From assembly GCA_951394045.1 (NCBI GenBank), contig OX595994.1, positions 744,001 to 808,000 of the forward strand: a stretch of 64,000 bases of DNA, read 5' to 3'. Source of the stretch: Nitzschia sp. DOCU1. Taxonomy: Eukaryota > Bacillariophyta > Bacillariophyceae > Bacillariales > Bacillariaceae. The notes below the pieces were generated by a model. The model saw only the letters and a list, made by a program, of their open reading frames with translations. It was not told where the DNA came from and searched no databases. A program made the translations under genes and the position numbers. Below, one piece after another: positions 1 to 8,629 of this stretch (positions within the stretch are counted from its first letter, which is position 1; each line of letters opens with the position of its first letter).

Positions 1-2
1 TG

Positions 3-7
3 CGCAT
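3..7. repeat. Target site duplication, left copy
   Basis: CGCAT immediately before the left LTR matches CGCAT at 3698-3702 immediately after the right LTR. Five bp is a usual size for LTR-retrotransposon integrases. Confidence 0.85.
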
Positions 8-131
8 TGTCCTAAGGCCTTCGTAGACGATAGTAGACGACGTAATAAAAGCTAGAAAGGAAAATTATGAGAACTATGTAGTGGATCAGATGGTCGGATC
101 AGTCGTGATACGATTGATAGCATTTGGTTCA
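8..131 (-). repeat. 3' LTR of the gypsy-like element
   Basis: A 124-bp direct repeat of 3574-3697. On the plus strand it begins TGTCCTAAGG and ends TTTGGTTCA, giving the usual TG/CA ends. I found no mismatch between the two copies by eye. The pol reading frame runs into this LTR and stops at 52-54. Confidence 0.93.
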
Positions 132-2268
132 GTCCCCTCCCGAATGGCGGCCGAAATACGGGCGTACTAGTCGAATGTTGATCGGCTCGATGTAGTTGCC
201 GCGCCTTCAATTTCTTCGAAAAGAAAGCAATTGGCTTTCCGTCTTGAGAAAGCACTGCCCCCACTTGATATTCCGAAGCATCAGTGAATAAATGGAAGGG
301 CTTCGAATAATCAGGAAACGTGAGTAGAACTTCCGAAGTAATCGCTTGCTTGAGTGCCTCAAACGCCTTTTGATGCACTGGGGTCCAGACAAATTTGAGT
401 TTGGTAGAAAGTAGGCTCGTGAGTGGGGCCAGTAGGTGACTGCGGCTACGCCACATGTAGCGGTAGTAGTTAACGAGCCCGACAATTCTCCGTAGCTCCT
501 TGCGTGTTCGTGGAGCTTGCAAATGCTGGATGGCTTCAATTTTTCGCGGTTGTGGTCGAATGCCATTGGGTGTAAGTAGAAAACCCAAATATTCGACAGG
601 GCGGTCCGTTGCCCAGAAGGACTTGAGGGCATTGACCGCGAGACCTTTTTGTTGGAACCGGTCTAGCACCAGCGATACCTTTTCGAGGTGGTCCACATAA
701 GTGCCATTAGAAATGACCGCCACGTCGTCGAGGTAGCAGTGGACGAACGGTAAATCCGCAAATAAGTTAGTCATCAAACGCTGGAAAATATCAGGGCTGA
801 CATTCAAACCCATCGGTAGTCGTCGGTATTTATAGCATCCAAATGGTAGCATAAAGGTCGTCATCTCCGCAAGATGATCCGATAACTTCAGATGGTAATA
901 TCCCATTGATAAATCCAGACAAGTCGCATACTTGTAGCGTCCAATGTTTTCGATCAAATCGGCAATATGTGGCATAGGCCATGGATTGCGAATGATCGCC
1001 TTGTTGAGCATCCTGTAGTCGGTGATAAATCGAATGCGTCCATCTTTCTTTGCGATGCAGAATGAGGGTGCGCACCATTGACTATTACCCGAAGTTTTTT
1101 CGAGCACGCCAATATCGCATAGTCGATCCGTCTCCTTCTTCAGGGTGGCTAGCTGGACATGTGGAATGCGAATAGGATAGCGACAATGATACGGGCGGAC
1201 TGTTGGGTCCAATTCCACATCAATTTCCTCTCCTTTCCACATACCTAATTTACCAGCGAACAGTGCCTCATGGCGTTGCAGTGTCTGCAAAAACAACTTC
1301 CGTTGATCAGGCGTAAGATGCTGTTGCTTCGCCGCAACCGCTGTAAGATCCTGTTTTTCATACTTCGAATCGAGGAGTGTCGTCGCATACATTTCCTCAG
1401 TTCGGAGCAATTCACCATTGAGTAAGTCTTCCAGCTGTGGATTCTCGAGGATATAGAAAAGATCTTCCAATCGCTCTTGATTCCAGTAGCCAGGCAGGTG
1501 CATGGGCATCGTTCGACCATCCCACTCAATTGTCTTGGAATCAAAGCAGAGCTTAATTCCATATCGGGTGAGATAATCTCGACCAAGAATCATATCATAT
1601 TCGCCCATTATTCCGTCGAAGACTTGCAATTTGGTAGAGGCCAGCTGCCTCCTACCCGACAAATCCACTACGCGGTGGCATCGAATCGTAGTGTGTTGAT
1701 CCGTCGAGAAGGTACCAGCGGTGGTTTGATACCTTCGTTTCACTTTTCTTCCCGTGTTGGGCTTAGCCACCAATTTTGCTCGTTCGAGAGCTGCTCGAGT
1801 CATTATCGATGTACTAGTGCCAGAATCAAGGAGAGCACGAAATAACAATTCGGTGTCCTCCACTTTAATTGCGAGCACTACCTCCGATGTAGGCAAATCT
1901 TTCAACTCGATAGACTCTTCCTCTGAACTCACTTCTTCCCCGAAATAACATGTATCGAATGGAATGATGCTGTCACGCACGGATGCATAATTCACACTCC
2001 TGAATGTATTATATGCAAATGTAGAATACTTGATGTCTTCCGCCTCCATGAATTCATCACACAAGAAATATCCAGTTCCCCGATGAGGTACTGCTTCCTC
2101 AGGTACTGCTTCTTCCGGGCTAGTAGTAGTACCTGTAGTCTCCGCTTTCGTCTTCAAATTGGTAATCACAGTCGTAATATTCACGCCGAACATCCTCCTC
2201 CACGTCCGATGTATACCCTTCCTCGAATGAGTATCCAACATCATCGATCGCGTGGAGTTGATCGTCAT
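52..2268 (-). CDS. Truncated Pol: retropepsin, reverse transcriptase, partial RNase H
   Basis: A 738-codon ORF opening with an ATG at 2268, inside the end of gag. Retropepsin carries the catalytic DSGTSTSIM and the second motif ILGRDYL. Reverse transcriptase has FITDYRMLNK, CLDLSMGYYHL, LPMGLNVSPDIFQ and the catalytic YLDDVAVIS. RNase H begins with LFTDASEYQVGAVLSQ and reaches FFSKKL. Soon after, around nt 180-215, the sequence passes into unrelated residues, the polypurine tract and the LTR, and stops at 52. The remainder of RNase H and all of integrase (zinc HHCC and DDE motifs) are absent. Pol lies in the +1 frame relative to gag, so a programmed frameshift in 2120-2268 or separate initiation is needed. 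Family assignment is from motifs only. Confidence 0.9.
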   Translation of the reverse strand: MTINSTRSMMLDTHSRKGIHRTWRRMFGVNITTVITNLKTKAETTGTTTSPEEAVPEEAVPHRGTGYFLCDEFMEAEDIKYSTFAYNTFRSVNYASVRDSIIPFDTCYFGEEVSSEEESIELKDLPTSEVVLAIKVEDTELLFRALLDSGTSTSIMTRAALERAKLVAKPNTGRKVKRRYQTTAGTFSTDQHTTIRCHRVVDLSGRRQLASTKLQVFDGIMGEYDMILGRDYLTRYGIKLCFDSKTIEWDGRTMPMHLPGYWNQERLEDLFYILENPQLEDLLNGELLRTEEMYATTLLDSKYEKQDLTAVAAKQQHLTPDQRKLFLQTLQRHEALFAGKLGMWKGEEIDVELDPTVRPYHCRYPIRIPHVQLATLKKETDRLCDIGVLEKTSGNSQWCAPSFCIAKKDGRIRFITDYRMLNKAIIRNPWPMPHIADLIENIGRYKYATCLDLSMGYYHLKLSDHLAEMTTFMLPFGCYKYRRLPMGLNVSPDIFQRLMTNLFADLPFVHCYLDDVAVISNGTYVDHLEKVSLVLDRFQQKGLAVNALKSFWATDRPVEYLGFLLTPNGIRPQPRKIEAIQHLQAPRTRKELRRIVGLVNYYRYMWRSRSHLLAPLTSLLSTKLKFVWTPVHQKAFEALKQAITSEVLLTFPDYSKPFHLFTDASEYQVGAVLSQDGKPIAFFSKKLKARQLHRADQHSTSTPVFRPPFGRGLNQMLSIVSRLIRPSDPLHSSHNFPF
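132..141 (-). other. Polypurine tract
   Basis: On the minus strand GGGAGGGGAC directly abuts the 3' LTR. This is the expected position and composition for the plus-strand DNA primer of an LTR element. Confidence 0.8.
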
Positions 2269-3541
2269 GATATTCCGTTAGCTCTTCAGGCTCGAAATAG
2301 TACTGGGCCTGCACGTCTTCCCAATACTGGTCATTGTGTTGCTCCTCTGGTTGTTGTATTGCATCTTCGTAGACCTCATTTTCCGTGTCGAGCTGAGTAT
2401 CTTGAAAATATTGATGTTCATTGCTGGAGTGAGGTGTGTCAGGGTGAAATCTGCCACCATTTCCGTGTCCACGAGCATTCCTACCACCGCGTCCGAATCT
2501 TCCACGTCCGCCTCCATGGCTGTTCCCATAGCGTTGTGCACCGGCAGGTGCCCGATTCGAACTGAATTGATTGGATTGGGTAAAGTTTGGCCGTGCTGGT
2601 TGATATTGTTGATGTTGGGCGTCTCGCCATTGTTGATTTGTTGCGTCTCGCATATAGCGTCCTCGATTATTGGTTGGAGGGCGTCGAGCACCGCCACGCA
2701 TGGTAGACTGCCTAGGAGCATAACGTGTATTTCGTTGGCGTCGGTCGTCCGCATCGTAGATACTCATTCTTGTGCAGATGTCACTGATACTGCTCTGGTG
2801 AGATCCTCCAGATAGTCTGAACTGTCGTAGCCACCGAGGAGGCATCGTTCGCAGAATGATGTCCACAAAATCATGTGGTTGCAAACTTCCAGTCTCCCAC
2901 AGCAGATCCGTAGCTTGCTGAACTCGCTCGTACTCAAATGTTGCTTGTATATTATGCAGGCGGATAATCTGTGGAATATCCAGAAGCCAGGGCATGTAGG
3001 AACTGTACAACGTCAATCGATCATAATACTCGTTGAACGTCATATTTGCCGGGAGAGTTCGCTCGTTCAAATAATCCTTTTGTGTAAAATACACATCATC
3101 ATCATGGGCAACCTTTTTGACAATGAATTCGGACATTTTAACCTTGAACAATGCGAAGGTCCTTGTTGTGGTATTTCCCACTCTTGCCATGATCTCATTC
3201 CAGTTTTGTTCCGCCATTCCGTTCAAACATTTCCGCCATTCTTCGAAGAGCTTCGGCACTGCTTGTGCCAGAGGGGCATCCCAAAGTCCTTTCGCTTCAG
3301 CCCATGATTTAAATTGCATGATGGTAACGATGAGGGATATGATATCCTCGTTCGTGTTGCCACTATAAATTTTAATCGTGAATTTTGACTTTTCATCGGG
3401 CTGACCAATTCCAGCGCTCGTTACAATCGTCTTCTGAGTTGTCGTTCTCGCCGCATCCGCATCCTGGTATATTTGGCGCCTTACCAAGGGGAAGGCAGCT
3501 TCGTCATCGCTAACATTGTATGGCATGGTTGTAGTTTTCAT
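2120..3541 (-). CDS. Gag-like protein of the LTR element
   Basis: This is the first ORF inside the 5' LTR, so by position it encodes the capsid/nucleocapsid polyprotein. The first ATG of the open frame is at 3541, with a second at 3526. The N-terminal two thirds are helical and capsid-like (FTIKIYSGN, KSWAEAKGLWDAPLAQ). The C-terminal third is rich in Arg, Gly, Gln and Asn, with RGRYMRD, GGGRGRFGRGG and ARGHGNGGRF, followed by a Glu/Asp/Tyr-rich tail. No CCHC zinc knuckle is present, so RNA binding probably uses the RGG-like stretch. The last 149 nt overlap pol in another frame. The frame is intact, so Gag could still be made. Confidence 0.85.
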   Translation of the reverse strand: MKTTTMPYNVSDDEAAFPLVRRQIYQDADAARTTTQKTIVTSAGIGQPDEKSKFTIKIYSGNTNEDIISLIVTIMQFKSWAEAKGLWDAPLAQAVPKLFEEWRKCLNGMAEQNWNEIMARVGNTTTRTFALFKVKMSEFIVKKVAHDDDVYFTQKDYLNERTLPANMTFNEYYDRLTLYSSYMPWLLDIPQIIRLHNIQATFEYERVQQATDLLWETGSLQPHDFVDIILRTMPPRWLRQFRLSGGSHQSSISDICTRMSIYDADDRRQRNTRYAPRQSTMRGGARRPPTNNRGRYMRDATNQQWRDAQHQQYQPARPNFTQSNQFSSNRAPAGAQRYGNSHGGGRGRFGRGGRNARGHGNGGRFHPDTPHSSNEHQYFQDTQLDTENEVYEDAIQQPEEQHNDQYWEDVQAQYYFEPEELTEYHDDQLHAIDDVGYSFEEGYTSDVEEDVRREYYDCDYQFEDESGDYRYYY

Positions 3542-3573
3542 CAATCGTCTGTTTGTGGACTTTGATATCAAAC

Positions 3574-3697
3574 TGTCCTAAGGCCTTCGTAGACGATAGT
3601 AGACGACGTAATAAAAGCTAGAAAGGAAAATTATGAGAACTATGTAGTGGATCAGATGGTCGGATCAGTCGTGATACGATTGATAGCATTTGGTTCA
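3574..3697 (-). repeat. 5' LTR of the gypsy-like element
   Basis: The second copy of the 124-bp LTR, upstream of gag on the minus strand. It is short for a gypsy element, so promoter, polyadenylation signal and R region must all fit in 124 bp. The inner flank does not start with TGG as most tRNA primer sites do; it reads GTTTGATATCAAAGTCC on the minus strand. Confidence 0.93.
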
Positions 3698-3702
3698 CGC
3701 AT
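3698..3702. repeat. Target site duplication, right copy
   Basis: CGCAT after the right LTR. The following host bases (GCATTTGGTTT) resemble the LTR end GCATTTGGTTCA, so the exact border rests on the TG/CA rule and on the matched CGCAT pair. Confidence 0.82.
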
Positions 3703-4463
3703 TTGGTTTCTTGTTGTCATAATCTTTTTCAATTTTATTTCCAAGAAATCTCACCACGAGGCGCCCCGTCCAGACGCACTCTGTTGTCATGACATTAGTA
3801 AGACTGATGTAATAGAGGACGTTCGCTGGTTTTGTTGTAGGCCTGGAGTTTTTATGAGTTGCAGATTGTGTTGATGATTGCCCGACGGTCGTCCCTTCAC
3901 GTCAGGGAATGGCGGGTTTGTCACTGATCCAAACGTGCTTCCGAATTCCCAGACGTGGTCAATATTGACTGAAATGACTCGATTTCCCGGACAAATGTGT
4001 TCTTGTCGGACGGATTTGTCGGCTTCAACGAAATATAAGCCCTTTGGAACCGTCAAAAATGGCAGCTGCCGATTTATGACAATCGCAGTTCGGAATGCTG
4101 CCACGCAAGTGATTCATGAGTTTTGATTGGCTTACGTGAGAAAACTTCCAGTCACTTGGGCTATAGTTTTATCTGGGCGAATTTTGGTAGAAATATGCCA
4201 CTTCGCCGCCACGCACGTGAGACGCCATCTGAAACAAAATCAACGATTGTTAATTATTGCTTGGCATCCCACCATTGTCCAGATTTTCGCCAGGTGATCC
4301 ACCGAAGGAACAACAACCGAAGAGGCCAGCACCATTGGGCTTTCAGCAAATACCGTAGTCCTTCGTTGATGGCTTGGTGAAGCCCCAACCCATACCTTGT
4401 CATTACTTTTGCCCGAAGTGAGCAAGGTGACAACAACTTCTTGCTTCTTGCTTTGTGTAATCG
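3703..4463. other. Intergenic region between the retroelement and the ankyrin gene
   Basis: Only short frames in overlapping directions occur here, with no family match. It presumably includes the promoter of the ankyrin-repeat gene starting at 4464. I see no further repeat or RNA gene. Confidence 0.5.
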
Positions 4464-5129
4464 ATGGCCACCATCACTATGATCTCAAGGGCAAAGCGTG
4501 CGTCGCCAGGATGTTTATCTGCTTCATCACCGCCCACAGTAACGATACCCCAGCGCAAGAGGCAACGGGTTGAGGAGGTGTCGCCGTTAATGGTCCTTCG
4601 ATCGATTTTTGGGAACGCTTGTCTCGTAAATAACTCATCACCAAAATCTTTTCTAAAGCCTTCCGAGGAAGAAATCAATGCGTTTGACCTGGACGCAGTT
4701 CGAGCCATTCGAGCGGGGAACCTGGCTGAATTGAAGAGATTACACGCGGAGGGGAAAAACCTCAATGCTTCCAATCAGTTCGGGGAATCTTTACTCCATA
4801 TGGCGTGTCGGAGAGGGAATCTTGCGATTGTATCGTACATGCTTCGAGAAGCCAAAGTCCGTGTAGAAATCCGAGACGATTTTGGTCGCACCGCTCTGCA
4901 TGACGCCTGTTGGACGTCAACGCCAAACTTTGCAGTGATGGATGAGCTGCTAGAATTTGTTGATCCCTTTATGCTTTTGACCGAAGATGTGCGGGGAAGT
5001 ACTCCATTGGACTACGCACGCAGAAATCACTGGGATGATTGGGTAAAGTACCTGATGGCGCGAAGGGAAAAGATTCAGGAGAAAGTAAACCACGTGAAGC
5101 GTGAACCTTCTCTTTCAATGAACAAGTAG
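4464..5129 (+). CDS. Ankyrin-repeat protein
   Basis: A 221-residue intronless frame starting at the first ATG (4464). The N-terminal 70 residues are polar and basic (QRKRQRVEE). From about residue 75 there are three to four ankyrin-like units: DAVRAIRAGNLAELKRLHAEG, then NQFGESLLHMACRRGNLAIV, then DDFGRTALHDACWTS, then RGSTPLDYARRNHWDDWV. The TALH and TPLDYA signatures are diagnostic. Ankyrin repeats act as protein-binding surfaces, so the partner cannot be named. No transmembrane segment, signal peptide or catalytic domain is seen. The gene converges on HAT1, with a 273-bp gap. Confidence 0.85.
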   Translation: MATITMISRAKRASPGCLSASSPPTVTIPQRKRQRVEEVSPLMVLRSIFGNACLVNNSSPKSFLKPSEEEINAFDLDAVRAIRAGNLAELKRLHAEGKNLNASNQFGESLLHMACRRGNLAIVSYMLREAKVRVEIRDDFGRTALHDACWTSTPNFAVMDELLEFVDPFMLLTEDVRGSTPLDYARRNHWDDWVKYLMARREKIQEKVNHVKREPSLSMNK

Positions 5130-5402
5130 GGGTTGACAGCATGTAAAGAAAGGCCAGAACAAAAGCAGAATCGGTGGTAGTTTGATCTGTCGGGCTGCTT
5201 GTTCTGTGGCCTTCGGCCTTGCTCTTTGAGGTATTGATGCGAACGTCAACGTCAAGGCGTCGCTCGATTGAGTCTTATAAGCTTGGAATGCACCAGGGAG
5301 TACGCTCTCGTTGACGCTCGCAACATAAAGCATGGCTAGTATGTTACCTTGAAACCATTTAAACCTCTTCCTAGAACTACTTGGACCCCACGGGAAGGCC
5401 TG

Positions 5403-6878
5403 CTAGCTTATGGAATTCTGATCATTTTCTTTATTGTGGCACTGGAGGATGAAAGTCGCGGTCAAATCCCCAACCTTGTTTCGGCGCTGTTGCTTCTGGA
5501 ACCACGCCATGTAGGGACGTACTTCTTCCTCATACAATTGTGCCAAGTACGCTTTCTTTCCTTCCTTTGAAGGGTAACTAATCATATCCTCCCGATGTTC
5601 TCGATTCAGACGTTTCTTTACCATGAGTCGGAAACGCTTTTCCAGTTCTTCATCCGGTTTGTCTCCCACTGTGGACGCTAGCAGCCAACGAAGATGGATC
5701 ATTTCGTTGACCAACTGAACTTGTCGCGTTATGATCTTGGAGTTGGCGCTTACTTGCAAGGCATCCTTCTCGGATAGGGCGGCAAAAGCCTGCTGGTCTT
5801 TCAAGACGTCCAGTATGGCCTCTTGAGAGCTACAAGAAATCAGTTTCCGAGGCGTACTCGCTGCAGGCCACCACAACTGGTGATCGAGGCGAGATAGCAT
5901 TTGATAGTCAAAGGTGTTGCGGAGGTGTGTGAAGCCTGGAGAGGGATCTTCCACGTTTACCTGTACGATGGTTTGATTCTCCGAATAGCATTTGTTGGTG
6001 TACTTTCCATGGGCCAGTTCGTGGACGCATTGCATCATCTTGGTTCCATGACCTTGCCCCTGAAAGGGCGGAAAGACCAACGCTTGGCAGATTCGCACGA
6101 TGATTCCAGGAGTCGGTTTGTGGAAGGGAGCATTGAAATGAAATAAAGTCATGTAACCCACCAACGAATACTTTGCACTTTCGTCAGTGTGCTTTTGAAA
6201 TAGATAGACAACTTTCCAAAAGCCCGACTGGTCATCAGCAATATCGACGTCGTCGGCGTTCTCAATGAACCAAAGAGCCAGTCGTTGGACTAGGGAGTGG
6301 TAGTCAGCGGCAGATGGACCATCAGCTACCGTAATAACAAACTCTTGCGGCATTTTCCCGTCACGGTGACAGGTATACTCCATCAAGACGTTTCCAAGGG
6401 GCTCCTCGAGATAATCATTTCCACAGTCTTCTTCAGTAAAAGCCGGAAGCGCCTTTGCAATGGCCTGCTTAATTTCGTCCTTGGTCAATGGTTCGAGCAG
6501 TTTCGGCTTCTTAGACGGCGGCCCCGATTTATCAGTCTCTTCATCTTTGATTGGCGTCTGATGAATAATGACTTGACATTTGCGGCAACTCGGTGCCAAC
6601 TGGATTTGCACATCCAAAAAGTACGTTGCAAGCTCGTGCAGCCGATGAGATTTGTGGAGGTAGGCGTCCGTACAATACAGCGAATGATTATTTGCTTCCA
6701 AAGCACTTTCCAGTGGGCAATGACCCCGATAGGATTCTTCGGGGAGGCACTGATGTGTAAACTCGGGTCGAAAGGAATCCTGGAGGAGTGTTAATGTCGT
6801 GCACAGCGCCGCATTGGAAAGTGAAGGTTCGTCACTCAAAACGCGGAGGCCGTCGCCCGAAGTGATAGCGTTCGACAT
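5403..6878 (-). CDS. HAT1: Histone acetyltransferase type B catalytic subunit (HAT1-like)
   Basis: A 491-residue intronless frame from an ATG at 6878. The N-terminal half contains an FEVITD-like HAT1 start region (FRPEFTHQCLPEES). A Lys-rich SKKPKLLEP stretch follows near residue 125. The GNAT core has the acetyl-CoA loop RICQALVFPPFQGQGHGTKM near residues 255-280, which is the strongest HAT1 signature. The C-terminal part (LRWLLASTVGDKPDEELEKRFRLMVKKRLNRE) matches the helical HAT1 tail. In other eukaryotes HAT1 acetylates newly made histone H4 on Lys5 and Lys12, with an RbAp46/48 partner, before chromatin assembly. The presence of two H4 genes in the same window is suggestive but not proof of co-regulation. 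An unrelated GNAT enzyme is unlikely. Confidence 0.9.
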   Translation of the reverse strand: MSNAITSGDGLRVLSDEPSLSNAALCTTLTLLQDSFRPEFTHQCLPEESYRGHCPLESALEANNHSLYCTDAYLHKSHRLHELATYFLDVQIQLAPSCRKCQVIIHQTPIKDEETDKSGPPSKKPKLLEPLTKDEIKQAIAKALPAFTEEDCGNDYLEEPLGNVLMEYTCHRDGKMPQEFVITVADGPSAADYHSLVQRLALWFIENADDVDIADDQSGFWKVVYLFQKHTDESAKYSLVGYMTLFHFNAPFHKPTPGIIVRICQALVFPPFQGQGHGTKMMQCVHELAHGKYTNKCYSENQTIVQVNVEDPSPGFTHLRNTFDYQMLSRLDHQLWWPAASTPRKLISCSSQEAILDVLKDQQAFAALSEKDALQVSANSKIITRQVQLVNEMIHLRWLLASTVGDKPDEELEKRFRLMVKKRLNREHREDMISYPSKEGKKAYLAQLYEEEVRPYMAWFQKQQRRNKVGDLTATFILQCHNKENDQNSIS

Positions 6879-7675
6879 TACAGCCGTCGTCTTGTTGCTT
6901 TCGATATATCTTTTAGTTATATTAGAAGTGAATTGAGGTCTTGGAATCCAAGATCCAAGAGATGTACTTGGTGCATATGTTCCGCACCAACGTGTATTGA
7001 GTTGTCATTCTTGGAGGGAGATGGAGCCCGAGATGCTTCCGTCATTTTTTTCATCGTTGTCGGGTTGAAACCTACGAGCATGCATACGTGTACATACCTA
7101 CCCCCTTGGGTCGATCAAATTGGATGCTTTCTACTCGTACTCCCTTTGCTTACATCGACACTATTTTCGAGCGACGGTATGATAGTAAAGTCTCATCTAT
7201 CGATATGAGGAGGCTTGACATTCTACGTGACCGTGGCGGCGTTGATCAATCGGAGTGGGGCTTTATTTTCATCCTTGGGACCAAGGGTTAGGTTGATTAG
7301 TTTTCGCCTCTGATGACAGGAGAAAAAGACCCTGGAGGTCTATCCAAAACGTCGATGACAGCGCTAATGTTATAGTATCGACGGCGTAATGAGTACTTGT
7401 TCTTTTTATACAATGTGTCATCCAATTCAGCTCGCTCTATATTTGTTTCGATGGCGTTTGTTCTCCCGGAGGAATGCTTGTTAAGCTGTAGCGTTCGGCT
7501 GTTCCGGCCTTTCCTTCCTTTGACTGCTCCTGCACAGTAATCCGTCGTTCGCTCGTTAGCCTCTTGTCACCGGGGCAGGATGTTGGGAATCACGTGCCTG
7601 AACAAACTTTGAAGTGGAGAAGCCGCCAAACACGATGAGAGAGTGGCGATTCCCTTGACTGGGTATCTGCAAGAC
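6879..7675. other. Intergenic region
   Basis: Upstream of HAT1 and downstream of the plastid-like gene. It contains scattered short frames with no convincing coding content. Nothing else was recognised. Confidence 0.5.
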
Positions 7676-8293
7676 TTAGATTGGATTGATCATGGAGCTT
7701 CCCGAGCTCAATGCATTTTGTGGAAACGGCCCACGCATATCCGGATCCATACCTTGATATTCCATAGTCTCTCTGTCACCATTATAGTCAGGCGATCGTT
7801 TGTCCTTCCGAAATATAACTTCTCCAAAATCGTCCTTGATTTCCTCAAAGTCTTCCAGCTCTTCTGGGTCGGATACAATCACATCTGTGATTTCGGGCAT
7901 TCTCGCATTCAGCCACATGGCGGCTCGTCCCAGCACTGTGGACCTTCGATGCCAGAAATTTCCACTCAATTGGAGTGTAACTTCGGGTCCACACACTTCC
8001 ACCAAATCGATCGACCCAGTAATTCCAATCGAAGCTGGACGTTCGTGGCACCCAAACATTTGCTGCCCATAGTTTGATTCCACAAACTCCTCCAAGCACT
8101 GTCGCACATTGTCTTCATCGAGATACATGGTATCCACCACGGCATCAGACCTCCAGTCGTCGTAAATGTTCTTCAGTAAGGTCGTCGTCGAAAGGGACGG
8201 CTTCGACAGCACACTGAACCCGAGTGCACCATGACTGATCAATGCCAATAGAAGGATTGCGAGAAAAGGCGAGAATGCAATCATAGTTTGCAT
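7676..8293 (-). CDS. Unknown secreted or plastid-targeted protein
   Basis: The open frame extends to 8473, but I choose the ATG at 8293 (or 8284) because it places a classic signal peptide at the N-terminus: MIAFSPFLAILLLALISHG followed by ALGFSVLSK. The A-x-F around the predicted cleavage site resembles the diatom plastid motif. The mature part has DDWRSDAVVDTMYLDEDNV, then ITGSIDLVEVCGPEVTLQL and NFWHRRSTVLGRAAMWL, and an acidic stretch DPEELEDFEEIKDDF. I do not recognise the family. Plastid location is inference from the presequence only. It diverges from dihydroorotase at 8630. Confidence 0.7.
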   Translation of the reverse strand: MQTMIAFSPFLAILLLALISHGALGFSVLSKPSLSTTTLLKNIYDDWRSDAVVDTMYLDEDNVRQCLEEFVESNYGQQMFGCHERPASIGITGSIDLVEVCGPEVTLQLSGNFWHRRSTVLGRAAMWLNARMPEITDVIVSDPEELEDFEEIKDDFGEVIFRKDKRSPDYNGDRETMEYQGMDPDMRGPFPQNALSSGSSMINPI

Positions 8294-8629
8294 GAATATA
8301 TCAGTAGAATGGAGGAGAAGGATTGCATGGTCGTGGTTTTTGTGGCTGCAACAAACGCACTCGTCATCAAAATCTTCCGATCGCCGTCTCTCATCTGTGT
8401 GACGAAAAGTCATGGCCACAAAGACATTTCGACTCAATGGATTGAATCCTTCAGTGGAGGTCGTCGCGTCCAATCAAAATGCTCGGCGGCAGGCCTGGCC
8501 CGCGCGCGCGATCTTTTGGTTTTTGGGGAAGGCCATCCCATCTCGTCATTCACGATCGATGATGATGCGGCGCCATGCTTCATGATGATGCCCATACTTC
8601 ATGAATCCATTCAATTGTTGAAACCCACC

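Larger units (their letters stand above)
8..3697 (-). mobile_element. Ty3/gypsy-like LTR retrotransposon, integrase-less, recently inserted
   Basis: A 3,690-bp element lies on the minus strand, bounded by two 124-bp LTRs that I read as identical and that have TG/CA ends. It is flanked by the 5-bp target duplication CGCAT. In element order it has the 5' LTR (3574-3697), a gag ORF, a pol ORF in another frame with retropepsin, reverse transcriptase and the start of RNase H, then a polypurine tract and the 3' LTR (8-131). The RT motif YLDDV and the order protease-RT-RNase H point to Ty3/gypsy. RNase H stops after its first strands and no integrase is present, so the copy cannot insert on its own. 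Identical LTRs and an intact target duplication indicate a young insertion, probably mobilised in trans. Deletion after insertion is the alternative. Confidence 0.93.

Noticed and set aside
207..632. Minus-strand 141-codon ORF in the retroelement
   Set aside because: It lies inside pol in another frame; pol has clear RT and RNase H motifs.
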